Shown here in pieces: positions 19,102 through 26,558 of a stretch of DNA of 64,000 bases (the stretch's first letter is position 1; each line of letters opens with the position of its first letter). Under the pieces are notes generated by a model. That model ran no database searches. It was not told the DNA's origin and was given only the letters and a program-made list of their open reading frames with translations. Origin of the DNA: Cellvibrionaceae bacterium (GTDB lineage Bacteria; Pseudomonadota; Gammaproteobacteria; Pseudomonadales; Cellvibrionaceae). Made by a program: the position numbers and the translations under genes. The stretch lies in assembly GCA_021151825.1 (NCBI GenBank), contig JAGKWQ010000009.1, positions 1-64,000 on the forward strand, given 5' to 3'.

Positions 19102-19992
19102 TCACCTGCCGACTATGAGCTTAGATTTTGCAATAAAATTCATAAGTGGGTCTGCGTCATTTGCTGCAACACTCCAGGCTGCTTCATGCTGCGCTGGTTT
19201 AAGATGCACAATAGCATCAATCGCTGAGAGTCGGGTGCGATTGCAAGGATGCTTGTTAGCAATATCCCACAATACATCAATAGAATTTTCATCACCCACA
19301 AGTTTCAACATCTCAATGCAGGATACTCGCTTAGTCGAAAATGACTCCACATATCCGTTGATGCACCCCTTATCAAGATCGAAAAAATATTGATGGGCAA
19401 GGGCAGTCCTTTCTTTTTGGTTAAACATGAGGTTCAAGGATAAAGAAAATTCGGCGGGTGGTATTTGCATATGAATATCTATGGACGGTCTATAAAGCAT
19501 GACTTTGCCTTTTGGCAATGTGGTTTCCTCAAGGAAACGAATATCTACTTTTTCTCCAATGTAACCAATCACTCGTTCGGGATCATACTCATACAATCGC
19601 GTGGAATATCCAGGACCAAAATAGCCAACTGTCATAAATGTAAAATTATGATCATGTGAATCATAATAGGAGTATCGTTCGCACTCTATTTTTTGACGAC
19701 GGGGATCGGCGGACAATAACGGCCAGACATTAAGCCTGACTGATGCATCTCCATTTACACCCAAAATTGCTGATTGGCTGGAGTAAAATGCCAGCAAATT
19801 TTTTGGAAGATACTTCAACTGGCTGTTAAACATTTCCGTTACAAATTTTGTATTATTACTTAATTTTTTTAGCAGTTCAGCAGAATTTGCAATGCTATCC
19901 AAACAGTTTGGATTTATATTGTTGCCAACATATTCCAGGTACTCATTGAATTCGATTGATTCCTCGGAATCACACTTGATTGTCAAAGCCAT
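19102..19992 (-). CDS. cupin-like plus HEAT-repeat protein, possible peptide-modifying enzyme (His intact)
   Basis: Unrecognised as a named family. 296 residues from the ATG at 19992, chosen because AAGGA lies 8 nt upstream; it overlaps the previous gene by 23 bp. The middle (about 85-190) reads as a beta-rich, cupin/JmjC-like domain with H113-D-H115 and, after a GxVMLYRPS strand, H174, spaced as in metal-binding double-stranded beta-helix enzymes. The C-terminal third (about 215-296) shows HEAT-type helix pairs (SIDVLWDIANKHPCNRTRLSAIDA). A paralogue with poorly kept histidines lies directly upstream, suggesting an active/inactive pair. Placed between a small peptide gene and exporters, it may modify the peptide. 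No signal peptide is seen, so it acts in the cytoplasm. The enzymatic role is inference. Confidence 0.7.
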   Translation of the reverse strand: MALTIKCDSEESIEFNEYLEYVGNNINPNCLDSIANSAELLKKLSNNTKFVTEMFNSQLKYLPKNLLAFYSSQSAILGVNGDASVRLNVWPLLSADPRRQKIECERYSYYDSHDHNFTFMTVGYFGPGYSTRLYEYDPERVIGYIGEKVDIRFLEETTLPKGKVMLYRPSIDIHMQIPPAEFSLSLNLMFNQKERTALAHQYFFDLDKGCINGYVESFSTKRVSCIEMLKLVGDENSIDVLWDIANKHPCNRTRLSAIDAIVHLKPAQHEAAWSVAANDADPLMNFIAKSKLIVGR

Positions 19993-20854
19993 TTTCAAGA
20001 TCCTTCTTATAAAGTTGAATTTGTGAAAGCGTTTCAATTGCTGATTGCCGAATGTGTGGGTGACTATCGAACGTCGCGTCTTTCAATCTTTCTTCGGCCA
20101 AATCCAAATCCAGCATGCCAAGGGTTCTTATTGCTTCCCATCGCACATCATGATTTTCATGTTCGCATAGTTTAATTACTGCCGGTAATGCGTTTTCTTC
20201 TCCAAATAACTTGAATATTTCGAGCGCAATCTTTAACTGAGTGTGTCCCAGCGTCGACGCAGAAACGCTCCAGCTTGAAAGGTTTTGGCGATCAAATGAC
20301 CATATTTGATTCCATAGGGGCTCCATGATAAACGTTATCATAAGCAAGTTGGGCGAAGGCTGAATATCAGCAATATATCGGTCTCCGTGAATCTCTAGCA
20401 GTTCCTTGGGTTTAAGGGCGGTTTCATGTGAATAGGTCAATTTCCTACCCGGCTCATAAACCTCCATGTTTGGCACTATGAAGTTATAAAAATTCACAGC
20501 GACGGGGTTCTTACTTAATATAGAAACCATGGCATGTGAGCCATGAGTTGTAAGACTTTGATCGTTAATATCGACGGCAAAATTCCAAGAAAGTACCAAT
20601 GAATAGGTTTCTTTTTGCAAAAGAAGAGTTCGATTAACCTGATTTCTCATGTCGCTCGAAAAAGGGTCGTCCAGCATATTGAGTAACAAGTGGCGGGTTA
20701 TTTCTGCTGCGAAATTTGAATTAATCAATGTTTCAAAATCCGTTTTGCAGCTCCAAAATTTTTTTGTATCTATTGCTGTTAGCTTCTCGCTAACAGCTTT
20801 ATCAAACGCCTTCAAACAATCGCTTTCATCTGAATTTATTTCTATAAATGGCAT
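19970..20854 (-). CDS. cupin-like plus HEAT-repeat paralogue, possibly degenerate partner
   Basis: 294 residues, same layout as the next gene: a helical N-terminus, a beta-rich cupin-like middle (about 85-185) and HEAT repeats (210-285: NALPAVIKLCEHENHDVRWEAIRTLGML, split here only for description, then HPHIRQSAIETLSQ). Aligning the two by eye, the HDH triplet becomes THGSH (H104, H107) and the third histidine region becomes GDRYIAD, so the metal site looks incomplete. ATG at 20854 has AGGGA at about 8 nt; the longer reading from 20893 would begin inside the hairpin at 20877 and is less likely. HEAT repeats could bind the peptide or its partner. The function is not known. Confidence 0.7.
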   Translation of the reverse strand: MPFIEINSDESDCLKAFDKAVSEKLTAIDTKKFWSCKTDFETLINSNFAAEITRHLLLNMLDDPFSSDMRNQVNRTLLLQKETYSLVLSWNFAVDINDQSLTTHGSHAMVSILSKNPVAVNFYNFIVPNMEVYEPGRKLTYSHETALKPKELLEIHGDRYIADIQPSPNLLMITFIMEPLWNQIWSFDRQNLSSWSVSASTLGHTQLKIALEIFKLFGEENALPAVIKLCEHENHDVRWEAIRTLGMLDLDLAEERLKDATFDSHPHIRQSAIETLSQIQLYKKDLENGFDNQV

Positions 20855-20876
20855 TTTAATGTCCCTTTTATTTAAT

Positions 20877-20909
20877 TTAAAATTAGGGGGCAATACCCCC
20901 TAATTTTAA
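20877..20909 (-). terminator. attenuating hairpin between peptide gene and downstream operon
   Basis: A perfect 14-bp stem (TTAAAATTAGGGGG, CCCCCTAATTTTAA) with a 5-nt loop, 5 nt after the peptide stop codon and before the first cupin/HEAT gene. Partial read-through here would give much more peptide mRNA than mRNA for the enzymes and transporters, an arrangement common behind bacteriocin and RiPP precursor genes. It lacks a long U-run. Confidence 0.75.
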
Positions 20910-20913
20910 TTTT

Positions 20914-21072
20914 TTAATCCTGCTTGTTAATCCATGCCTCGATCACGTCACCTACCGCTCTAATCGCAGTGGTAACAACTTTCGTGCTTACACGTGTTGC
21001 TTCAACAACACCAGCAGCATCCACAGGGTAAGCTAACTGCTGAATAACAAACTTCTTTTGACGTGCCATCAT
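20914..21072 (-). CDS. 52-residue amphipathic peptide, candidate exported peptide or RiPP precursor
   Basis: First gene of the operon. It begins MMARQKKF; GGAG lies 9 nt before the first ATG at 21072. The chain is about +2 net. A short basic, Gln-containing front end (residues 3-15) precedes YPVDAAG and then a long stretch (about 19-48) with a regular hydrophobic/polar alternation (Val, Ala, Ile against Thr, Ser, Arg, Asp, Glu) that would form an amphipathic helix with one Trp near the end. There is no Cys and no double-Gly leader. It could be a leaderless bacteriocin-like peptide or a modified RiPP precursor with a leader ending near residue 15-21. An immediately following hairpin and two ABC systems support a secreted, abundant product. 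The family is not recognised. Confidence 0.7.
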   Translation of the reverse strand: MMARQKKFVIQQLAYPVDAAGVVEATRVSTKVVTTAIRAVGDVIEAWINKQD

Positions 21073-21992
21073 TTTGATGTTCTCCAATAAATTAAAAGTT
21101 AACGAAATCCCTATCAAGTGATAAGGCACAATCAAGTTACACCACCAAACTTTTCAAAGTCAAAATCGTTTTTTTAAAACAGTAAGAGATATAAAATTAT
21201 TGTTTTATTCTTGTTTTTTTATGATAAATATTTTTGTCGTCTATAGCTTTTAATTTTTCATAAAACACCTACAGGATCTGGACAATATCTCACAGTTTTA
21301 GACGACACAAACTTTTCATAAAAAAATTAAAACTAAAATATCATCGCATATAGCTTTATAAATTATTGTTGTAATGCGAGGGGTGTCACAGAAAAAATTT
21401 GTTGACATTAAAGGCGCCAGCTTGGCCCACACCAACAATTTTATTGCCACAAGATGAGAAAGAAGTTCGGACTCCCCAGGTTCTAATGGACACGTTTAAG
21501 CTGCTCAACCTAACTTCAAATTACGAATTAGCTTTCGTGCGGTGTCTATGGATCCAGCGTATGTACTGGGTTTTCTACCTATTTTAAGAAAACAATCATT
21601 TTAGGTAAGAGAGCTTGTTCGCAGGTATTCTCAGAGGTGACTGTTCTGTCTAAGTAGGGTAGATCAGCGCCTAATAAAGTTGATTTTCTAAAGATAAGAA
21701 GAAGGAAAGCCGCTCGAAAGCGGTTTTGATGTTGCTGTATTATTGATGCCCATCATCAACACTTTAATGAAGCATCTCGATGAAAATGCGGGATTTTTTT
21801 TGCTAAAAATGTCATTCTTATGTGCAGTTAAATTTTCATCCTTTAATAAGATGTTTTTAATAAATTGGATGTGCGTTTAACAGTGATGACAGTTTCAAAT
21901 AATAAATTTCTCGGCAGTGTTTTTTTAATAATAAAAATTGTGGTGTCCGGTCACTACGAAAAATCATAATCCCAGCTCCCCGGAGAAATTCT
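21073..21992. promoter_or_regulatory. promoter region of the peptide operon and boundary to the next enzyme gene
   Basis: A 920-bp AT-rich gap. Near the peptide gene it has a 9-bp inverted repeat (TGTCGTCTA at 21235-21243, TAGACGACA at 21299-21307) that may be an operator. A short stretch at 21399-21587 is open on the plus strand but shows no family features. A weak hairpin (CCGCT/AGCGG with trailing T) is at 21710-21727, and the right inverted element is at 21748-21802. The promoter for the gene at 21993 must lie in the last 190 bp. Confidence 0.5.
21748..21802. repeat. right copy of the inverted element bracketing the peptide/ABC operon
   Basis: Inverted relative to the copy at 14150. A 21-bp block at 21748-21768 and a 13-bp block (ATGCGGGATTTTT, 21786-21798) are identical to the reverse complement of that copy, with a diverged middle. 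The pair encloses exactly the operon at 14240-21072 and its promoter. No transposase is present, so it may be a REP-like element or a footprint of insertion. Confidence 0.75.
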
Positions 21993-24941
21993 ATGAAACT
22001 TCCGAAACTCAATCGTTTCAGGATGGCTTTCTGTCTGAGTGTTTTTGCTTCTGTTGTATCGCAACATACATTGGCACAAACCGCCAGTTGTGTTTATTCG
22101 ATCGCTAACGAGTGGAACACTGGCTTAACAGGCAGCATCACAATTACCAATACCAGTAACACGGCAATTAATGGTTGGTCTGTCAATTGGCAATATACTA
22201 CCAATCAAATTACCAGTAGCTGGAATGCAAACCTGACGGGATCAAACCCTTATACCGCAACCAATATTTCCTGGAATGGTGCAATCCAGCCAGGGCAGTC
22301 AGTGAATTTTGGTTTTCAGGTAAATAAAAATGGCGGCGTTGCTGAAAAACCGTTAGTAACCGGTACTATTTGCGGTGGTGCGGTTGTTAATAGTTCGGTA
22401 ACAAATAGTTCTGTAGCAACCAGTTCGGTTGTTTCATCAAACATCGCTGCTACATCCAGTGCAACCGCAACCAGTATTGCTTCAACAAGCAAAAGTAGTT
22501 CGGTTGTATCAAGCAGTATTTCAAGCGCAGCGAATAATGCAATCAATCTTGCGCTCACCGCGACTGTATCGACTTCTTATGTCTCGTCCTGGGAAACACT
22601 TGCGGCAGTGAATGATAATTCGCAACCCGCAAATTCCAACGATAAATCCAAAGGCGCATACGGCAACTGGAATAATCCAAATTCCTATCAATGGGTGGAA
22701 TACCAGTGGAGCAATCCGGTAACTATTTCAGCAACAGAAATTTATTGGTTTGATGACGCTGGTGGAGTGCTTACTCCCACAGATGCTGTACTGGAATATT
22801 TCAATGGTGCGAGCTGGGTAGCAATCGGTAATGTGCCGGTAGTGATTAATCGTTTTAACGTGTTGGCCGTGCCGAACGTAACGACGAATCGTGTGCGTGT
22901 ACGCATGCTTAACTCACAACAATCCACGGGAATATTGGAATGGCGTGTATTCGGTGTAAATCAAACCGGTACAGTATCCAGCCAATCATCCAGCAGAAGT
23001 TCGGTAGCGAGCAGCTCGTTAATTTCAAGCAGTCGCTCATCAACAATCAGTTCTGTTGTTTCAAGTTCTCGCTCGTCGGTTGCTTCTTCAATTGTTTCTT
23101 CTTCAGTTGCAAGCAGTTCAGTGCGCAGTTCTTCAAGCTCAAGTGTTGTTCCACAAGCGTGCGTTACTCCAAGAGCCGATAACGTTTGGGCCGGTTCAAC
23201 TTGTTCAACACCACCGGTCAATAATTGCGTAGCCGGTAATTGGGTTGCACCCAAAGATGGAGGCGAAAACGGTGCGCCTTTGCGTTTGGAATCCGAGCAT
23301 TTTGCCGTGTATTGGAAAGATGGAACCAACATCACTACCGCCAATGCACAAGCAGCATTAACCACATTGGAAGGTATTTGGGATTCTTATTTCGGTGCGC
23401 CGATTTATTTCCCGCAACCGTATTGCTCATCCACCACCAAATATAAAGCCGCTGTGCATTTTGATAATGAATTTCCGTTGTGGGGTGGTGGTTGGTCGCG
23501 CAATGGTATCAATTACATGGGCATGTGGATTGGACCGGGTGCAGCGAATGACCCATGGGGATTAGCGCACGAATTTATGCACGGTGTGCAATCGACCACG
23601 CAAGGTTTTGGCGATTGCGGTGGTGCAGGTTGCTGGATTTATGAATCACACGCGAACTGGATGCCCCATCAAATTTTTAATACCAATGTGCATTGTTCAG
23701 AAATGCTGCCGAATATGCCGCATTTGTATTACGGCAATACGCGCGACCGTTATTGCAACTGGCAATTTTTTGAATTCGTAAAAGATAAATATTGTCACAG
23801 CGCAGTAAATAATATGTGGGCTTACAACGCACCTGCTGGCCAACGCGATCCCTGGCAAAAATTAATGCTCAGCCAAAACTGGAATATCGAACAATTAAAT
23901 GATCGTTTCGGTGAGTGGGCAATGCATAACGTTACCTGGGATTATAAAGATCCGGACGGTGCGGATCAGGGCGCTGTTTATCGCCAGAATTACGGTGTGA
24001 TCAATGCGGATGCAGGTAGTTACACTGCACGTCGTTTGCGTTTAACCCAGCTTGAATCGTTAGATAATAATTTTGCGCAGAACCGCCGTTTTGTATCGCC
24101 ATATTATTGGGCACCGCAACGCTGGGGTTACAACGTTGTGCAATTATTCCCGGAAACCGGTGCGAGCACTATCACGGTGAAATTCCGCGGCGTTGTACAA
24201 AGCGGTGCAAATTCCGGTTGGCGTTGGGGGCTGGTCACTACTAACAGTGCAATGACGCAATCGCGTTACACAGAATTGCAACGAGGAACGGATGGTGAAA
24301 TTTCATTGTGTTTAACACCGGGTGAAAATGTATTTTTGGTGGTGACCGCAACGCCGACAGCGTACCAAAAACTCACTTGGGATAATCCGGGCGATGGCAA
24401 AGCTTACCCCTCTATTTATCGCTATCCCTACATGGTGGAAGTGCAGGGCGCCTGGCCGCAAGGTTTTAAAAATGGTGCGCGCGATGCCTGCCCGAGCGGT
24501 ACTGTTCGTCACAGCAATGGTGGCGGTTGTGCTCCGAATAACACTCCATCCACAGTGTATGTTGGCCCTTACGCAAAAATCCTTGGCGGCAGTGTAACGG
24601 GGAGTGCGCGTATCGATAACCAGGCAACGGTAATTAATGGCGCTGTGTCTGGCGGTACTGTGGGTGCGTTGAGTTTGATCGGTGTTGCCAGTCATCCCCA
24701 TCACGGCGCGAGCAATTTTAATGTGAGCGGTTCGGCCAAGGTATTGGGGACTTTCTATCCGTTAGGATGGTTTGGCAATAACCAATCGGTGTCCGGTACG
24801 GCAACCCTGATCGGTGATCTGGAATTTGTGAGCAGCGGAAAATCGGCCAATACCTTCTACGGTTTTGTTGCCGATGACTGGAGTGGTGTGACTTCATCTA
24901 CGGATATCACAGTTGCGCCGCCTTATATCTGGCGTCCTTGA
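21993..24941 (+). CDS. CBM2 / discoidin-like / DUF6055-like putative zinc metallopeptidase
   Basis: Secreted, cellulose-targeted protein of 982 residues. Order: signal peptide (1-28), CBM2 (30-130), Ser/Thr linker, F5/8 type C (discoidin)-like sugar-binding domain (about 180-325), second Ser linker, Cys-rich junction, then a catalytic-looking domain. The latter contains LAHEFMHG with H526-E527 and H530, followed by CWIYESHANW with E551, a spacing expected of gluzincin-type zinc sites. A beta-sandwich (about 690-830) and a final tail (about 840-982) with hexapeptide-like GSVTGSARI and SGTATLIGD turns follow. The domain resembles Pfam DUF6055, whose activity is not established. GGAGA 7 nt upstream supports the start. 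Protease action on wall glycoproteins is inferred, not shown. Confidence 0.8.
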   Translation: MKLPKLNRFRMAFCLSVFASVVSQHTLAQTASCVYSIANEWNTGLTGSITITNTSNTAINGWSVNWQYTTNQITSSWNANLTGSNPYTATNISWNGAIQPGQSVNFGFQVNKNGGVAEKPLVTGTICGGAVVNSSVTNSSVATSSVVSSNIAATSSATATSIASTSKSSSVVSSSISSAANNAINLALTATVSTSYVSSWETLAAVNDNSQPANSNDKSKGAYGNWNNPNSYQWVEYQWSNPVTISATEIYWFDDAGGVLTPTDAVLEYFNGASWVAIGNVPVVINRFNVLAVPNVTTNRVRVRMLNSQQSTGILEWRVFGVNQTGTVSSQSSSRSSVASSSLISSSRSSTISSVVSSSRSSVASSIVSSSVASSSVRSSSSSSVVPQACVTPRADNVWAGSTCSTPPVNNCVAGNWVAPKDGGENGAPLRLESEHFAVYWKDGTNITTANAQAALTTLEGIWDSYFGAPIYFPQPYCSSTTKYKAAVHFDNEFPLWGGGWSRNGINYMGMWIGPGAANDPWGLAHEFMHGVQSTTQGFGDCGGAGCWIYESHANWMPHQIFNTNVHCSEMLPNMPHLYYGNTRDRYCNWQFFEFVKDKYCHSAVNNMWAYNAPAGQRDPWQKLMLSQNWNIEQLNDRFGEWAMHNVTWDYKDPDGADQGAVYRQNYGVINADAGSYTARRLRLTQLESLDNNFAQNRRFVSPYYWAPQRWGYNVVQLFPETGASTITVKFRGVVQSGANSGWRWGLVTTNSAMTQSRYTELQRGTDGEISLCLTPGENVFLVVTATPTAYQKLTWDNPGDGKAYPSIYRYPYMVEVQGAWPQGFKNGARDACPSGTVRHSNGGGCAPNNTPSTVYVGPYAKILGGSVTGSARIDNQATVINGAVSGGTVGALSLIGVASHPHHGASNFNVSGSAKVLGTFYPLGWFGNNQSVSGTATLIGDLEFVSSGKSANTFYGFVADDWSGVTSSTDITVAPPYIWRP

Positions 24942-24952
24942 TATGAACTGAT

Positions 24953-24982
24953 AAAACTCCCGGCCCAAAACCGGGAGTTTTT
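24953..24982 (+). terminator. intrinsic terminator of the gene at 21993
   Basis: AAAACTCCCGG pairs perfectly with CCGGGAGTTTT across a 7-nt loop and is followed by TA. The stem sequence is shared with the terminator at 14063, suggesting duplicated or recombining gene ends on either side of the peptide operon. Confidence 0.9.
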
Positions 24983-25144
24983 ATTTTGATTTCCACCGAA
25001 ACACTGGCGATACTGGAGGCCTGTGCTATTTCTTAACGGGTGCATTATTAACGGGCCAGTTTTTCTGACCAATTTTTATCGTGTACATTACAAGGCTATT
25101 TTTAATAATAACTAGCTTAATAATAAATAGAGAGGTAAATGATT

Positions 25145-25390
25145 ATGCCTATCCCCAATGAATTAGTTGCGGAAATGCAAATTCTGCGGATGTTTACTGC
25201 TGACAGCCATCAATCCGGCCTTAAAGTGCATTCCGATGCAGCACCGGAATTGATTGCAGCTACCCGTCGCCTTTATGAAAAACAATTAATTACCCAGATA
25301 GATGGTGGTTACCCAACTTCGCTGGGCTATGAATGTGCGCAGCATTTACAGCAGTTGTTGCACATCCTTAATACCAAACCTTTGTTGTAA
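25145..25390 (+). CDS. TIGR02647 family protein
   Basis: Small cytoplasmic protein of 81 residues, matching the TIGR02647 family of Pseudomonas and relatives: the start MPIPNELVAEMQIL, the block GLKVHSDAAPELIAATRRLYEKQLI, and the end LGYECAQHLQQLL. The family has no established function; its winged-helix-like pattern (a DGGYPTSLG turn after two helices) resembles small DNA-binding or regulatory folds. The second ATG (25145) is preferred because GAGGT lies 8 nt before it; the first ATG at 25139 is too close. It is a single gene with no obvious link to the flanking enzymes. Confidence 0.85.
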   Translation: MPIPNELVAEMQILRMFTADSHQSGLKVHSDAAPELIAATRRLYEKQLITQIDGGYPTSLGYECAQHLQQLLHILNTKPLL

Positions 25391-25493
25391 TTTATTAGTT
25401 CTGCTAGTGACTTTTGCGAATGACAATGAGAGCATTCGCCGCCCCGTTTTGAGGGCAATTAATACATAAAAACAGATCTGTGAGAGAGCAAAT

Positions 25494-26537
25494 ATGTCCC
25501 GATTTCGCGCTTCTTTATTAAGGAAATTGCTCATTATGTTTGTCCCTCTCACATTGTCAGCGCATGCTGAAGTGGAAAGAATAATATTGGACAATGGAAC
25601 TGTCGCCGTAGAGATAACGCCGGATATTGGTGGGCGATTATTGTCGGTCCACTTGGCAGGACAGCCTAATTTTTTGAAAATTGGTGACGCTGTTACCACG
25701 GAACCTGATCCGCTGGTTACTCCGGAAGCTAATAATATTGGTTATTTAGGCCATGAAATATGGGTTGGCCCGCAAAGCCAATGGTGGATGCAACAGCTGC
25801 TTAATGATGAGCGCCGTGCACGAAAAGCGGTGTGGCCACCGGATCCCTTTTTAATTCTGGCCAAAAATAACGCCGTAGAAAAAACAGCTCGACAAGTTGT
25901 TTTACACAGCCCCAATAGCCCGATTTCCGGTGTCGCCATTAAAAAAACCTACACATTGGTGGACGGCAAACCCAATCAAATCCAACTGAATGTTGAAGCA
26001 ACCAATATCCGTGATACCAAGGTGTCCTGGGATATCTGGTTTAACACGCGTGTTCCCTACAGCACACAAGTGTATGTTCCTGTCGCCAATGAAAGTGATG
26101 CGCGCATCGAGCATTTTTCTGATGCAACCTACGATGGTTTAACACATAACGTTAGCGATGGAATTTTTGCTCTGGAAAATTCCAACTCTGCACAAAAACA
26201 GGGGCGCAAAGGAAAAATATTTATCCAGCCTTCACAAGGGTGGATGGCTGCATTTCGCGATAAGCAGTTATTAATTATCCAATTTAATTTGCAACCGAAA
26301 AGTGCGATTCACCCGGAGCAAGGGCAAATCGAGTTGTACCAGGAATTTTTGCACGCGGAAGCCGATGAGGGTTTATTGGAGCTGGAAGTACATGCGCCCT
26401 ATAAAACCTTGCAACCCGGTGCAAGCATGAGTGCAGCAGAAACCTGGACGCTTTTACCCTATGACGGACCGGCAACGCGTGCGGCGCATCTGCAATTCCT
26501 GCAACACTTGCAAGCCAATAAAACGTTAAAACTCTAA
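25494..26537 (+). CDS. secreted DUF4380 protein (mutarotase-like fold)
   Basis: 347 residues with a signal peptide (1-25, ending SAHA) and a single beta-supersandwich of the galactose mutarotase superfamily, DUF4380 type. Typical pieces are NGTVAVEITPDIGGRLLSV, LGHEIWVGPQSQWW, a DPFL block, and WDIWFNTRVP; the C-terminal part ends with a SAAETWTLLPY strand. Members are exported proteins of unknown activity often found with polysaccharide-degrading systems, which suits this locus. Catalytic residues cannot be assigned. It stands alone, 20 bp upstream of the next gene. Confidence 0.75.
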   Translation: MSRFRASLLRKLLIMFVPLTLSAHAEVERIILDNGTVAVEITPDIGGRLLSVHLAGQPNFLKIGDAVTTEPDPLVTPEANNIGYLGHEIWVGPQSQWWMQQLLNDERRARKAVWPPDPFLILAKNNAVEKTARQVVLHSPNSPISGVAIKKTYTLVDGKPNQIQLNVEATNIRDTKVSWDIWFNTRVPYSTQVYVPVANESDARIEHFSDATYDGLTHNVSDGIFALENSNSAQKQGRKGKIFIQPSQGWMAAFRDKQLLIIQFNLQPKSAIHPEQGQIELYQEFLHAEADEGLLELEVHAPYKTLQPGASMSAAETWTLLPYDGPATRAAHLQFLQHLQANKTLKL

Positions 26538-26558
26538 TTCAGTGTTGGAATTGCGATA

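Noticed and set aside
20855..20893. Longer N-terminus for the first cupin/HEAT protein (start at 20893)
   Set aside because: It would start inside the 14-bp hairpin without a ribosome site, whereas ATG 20854 has AGGGA at proper distance.
21399..21587. 62-residue open frame in the gap before the gene at 21993
   Set aside because: No ribosome site, no recognisable family, and a composition unlike neighbouring genes. It might be a remnant of a lost gene, but nothing in the sequence proves it.
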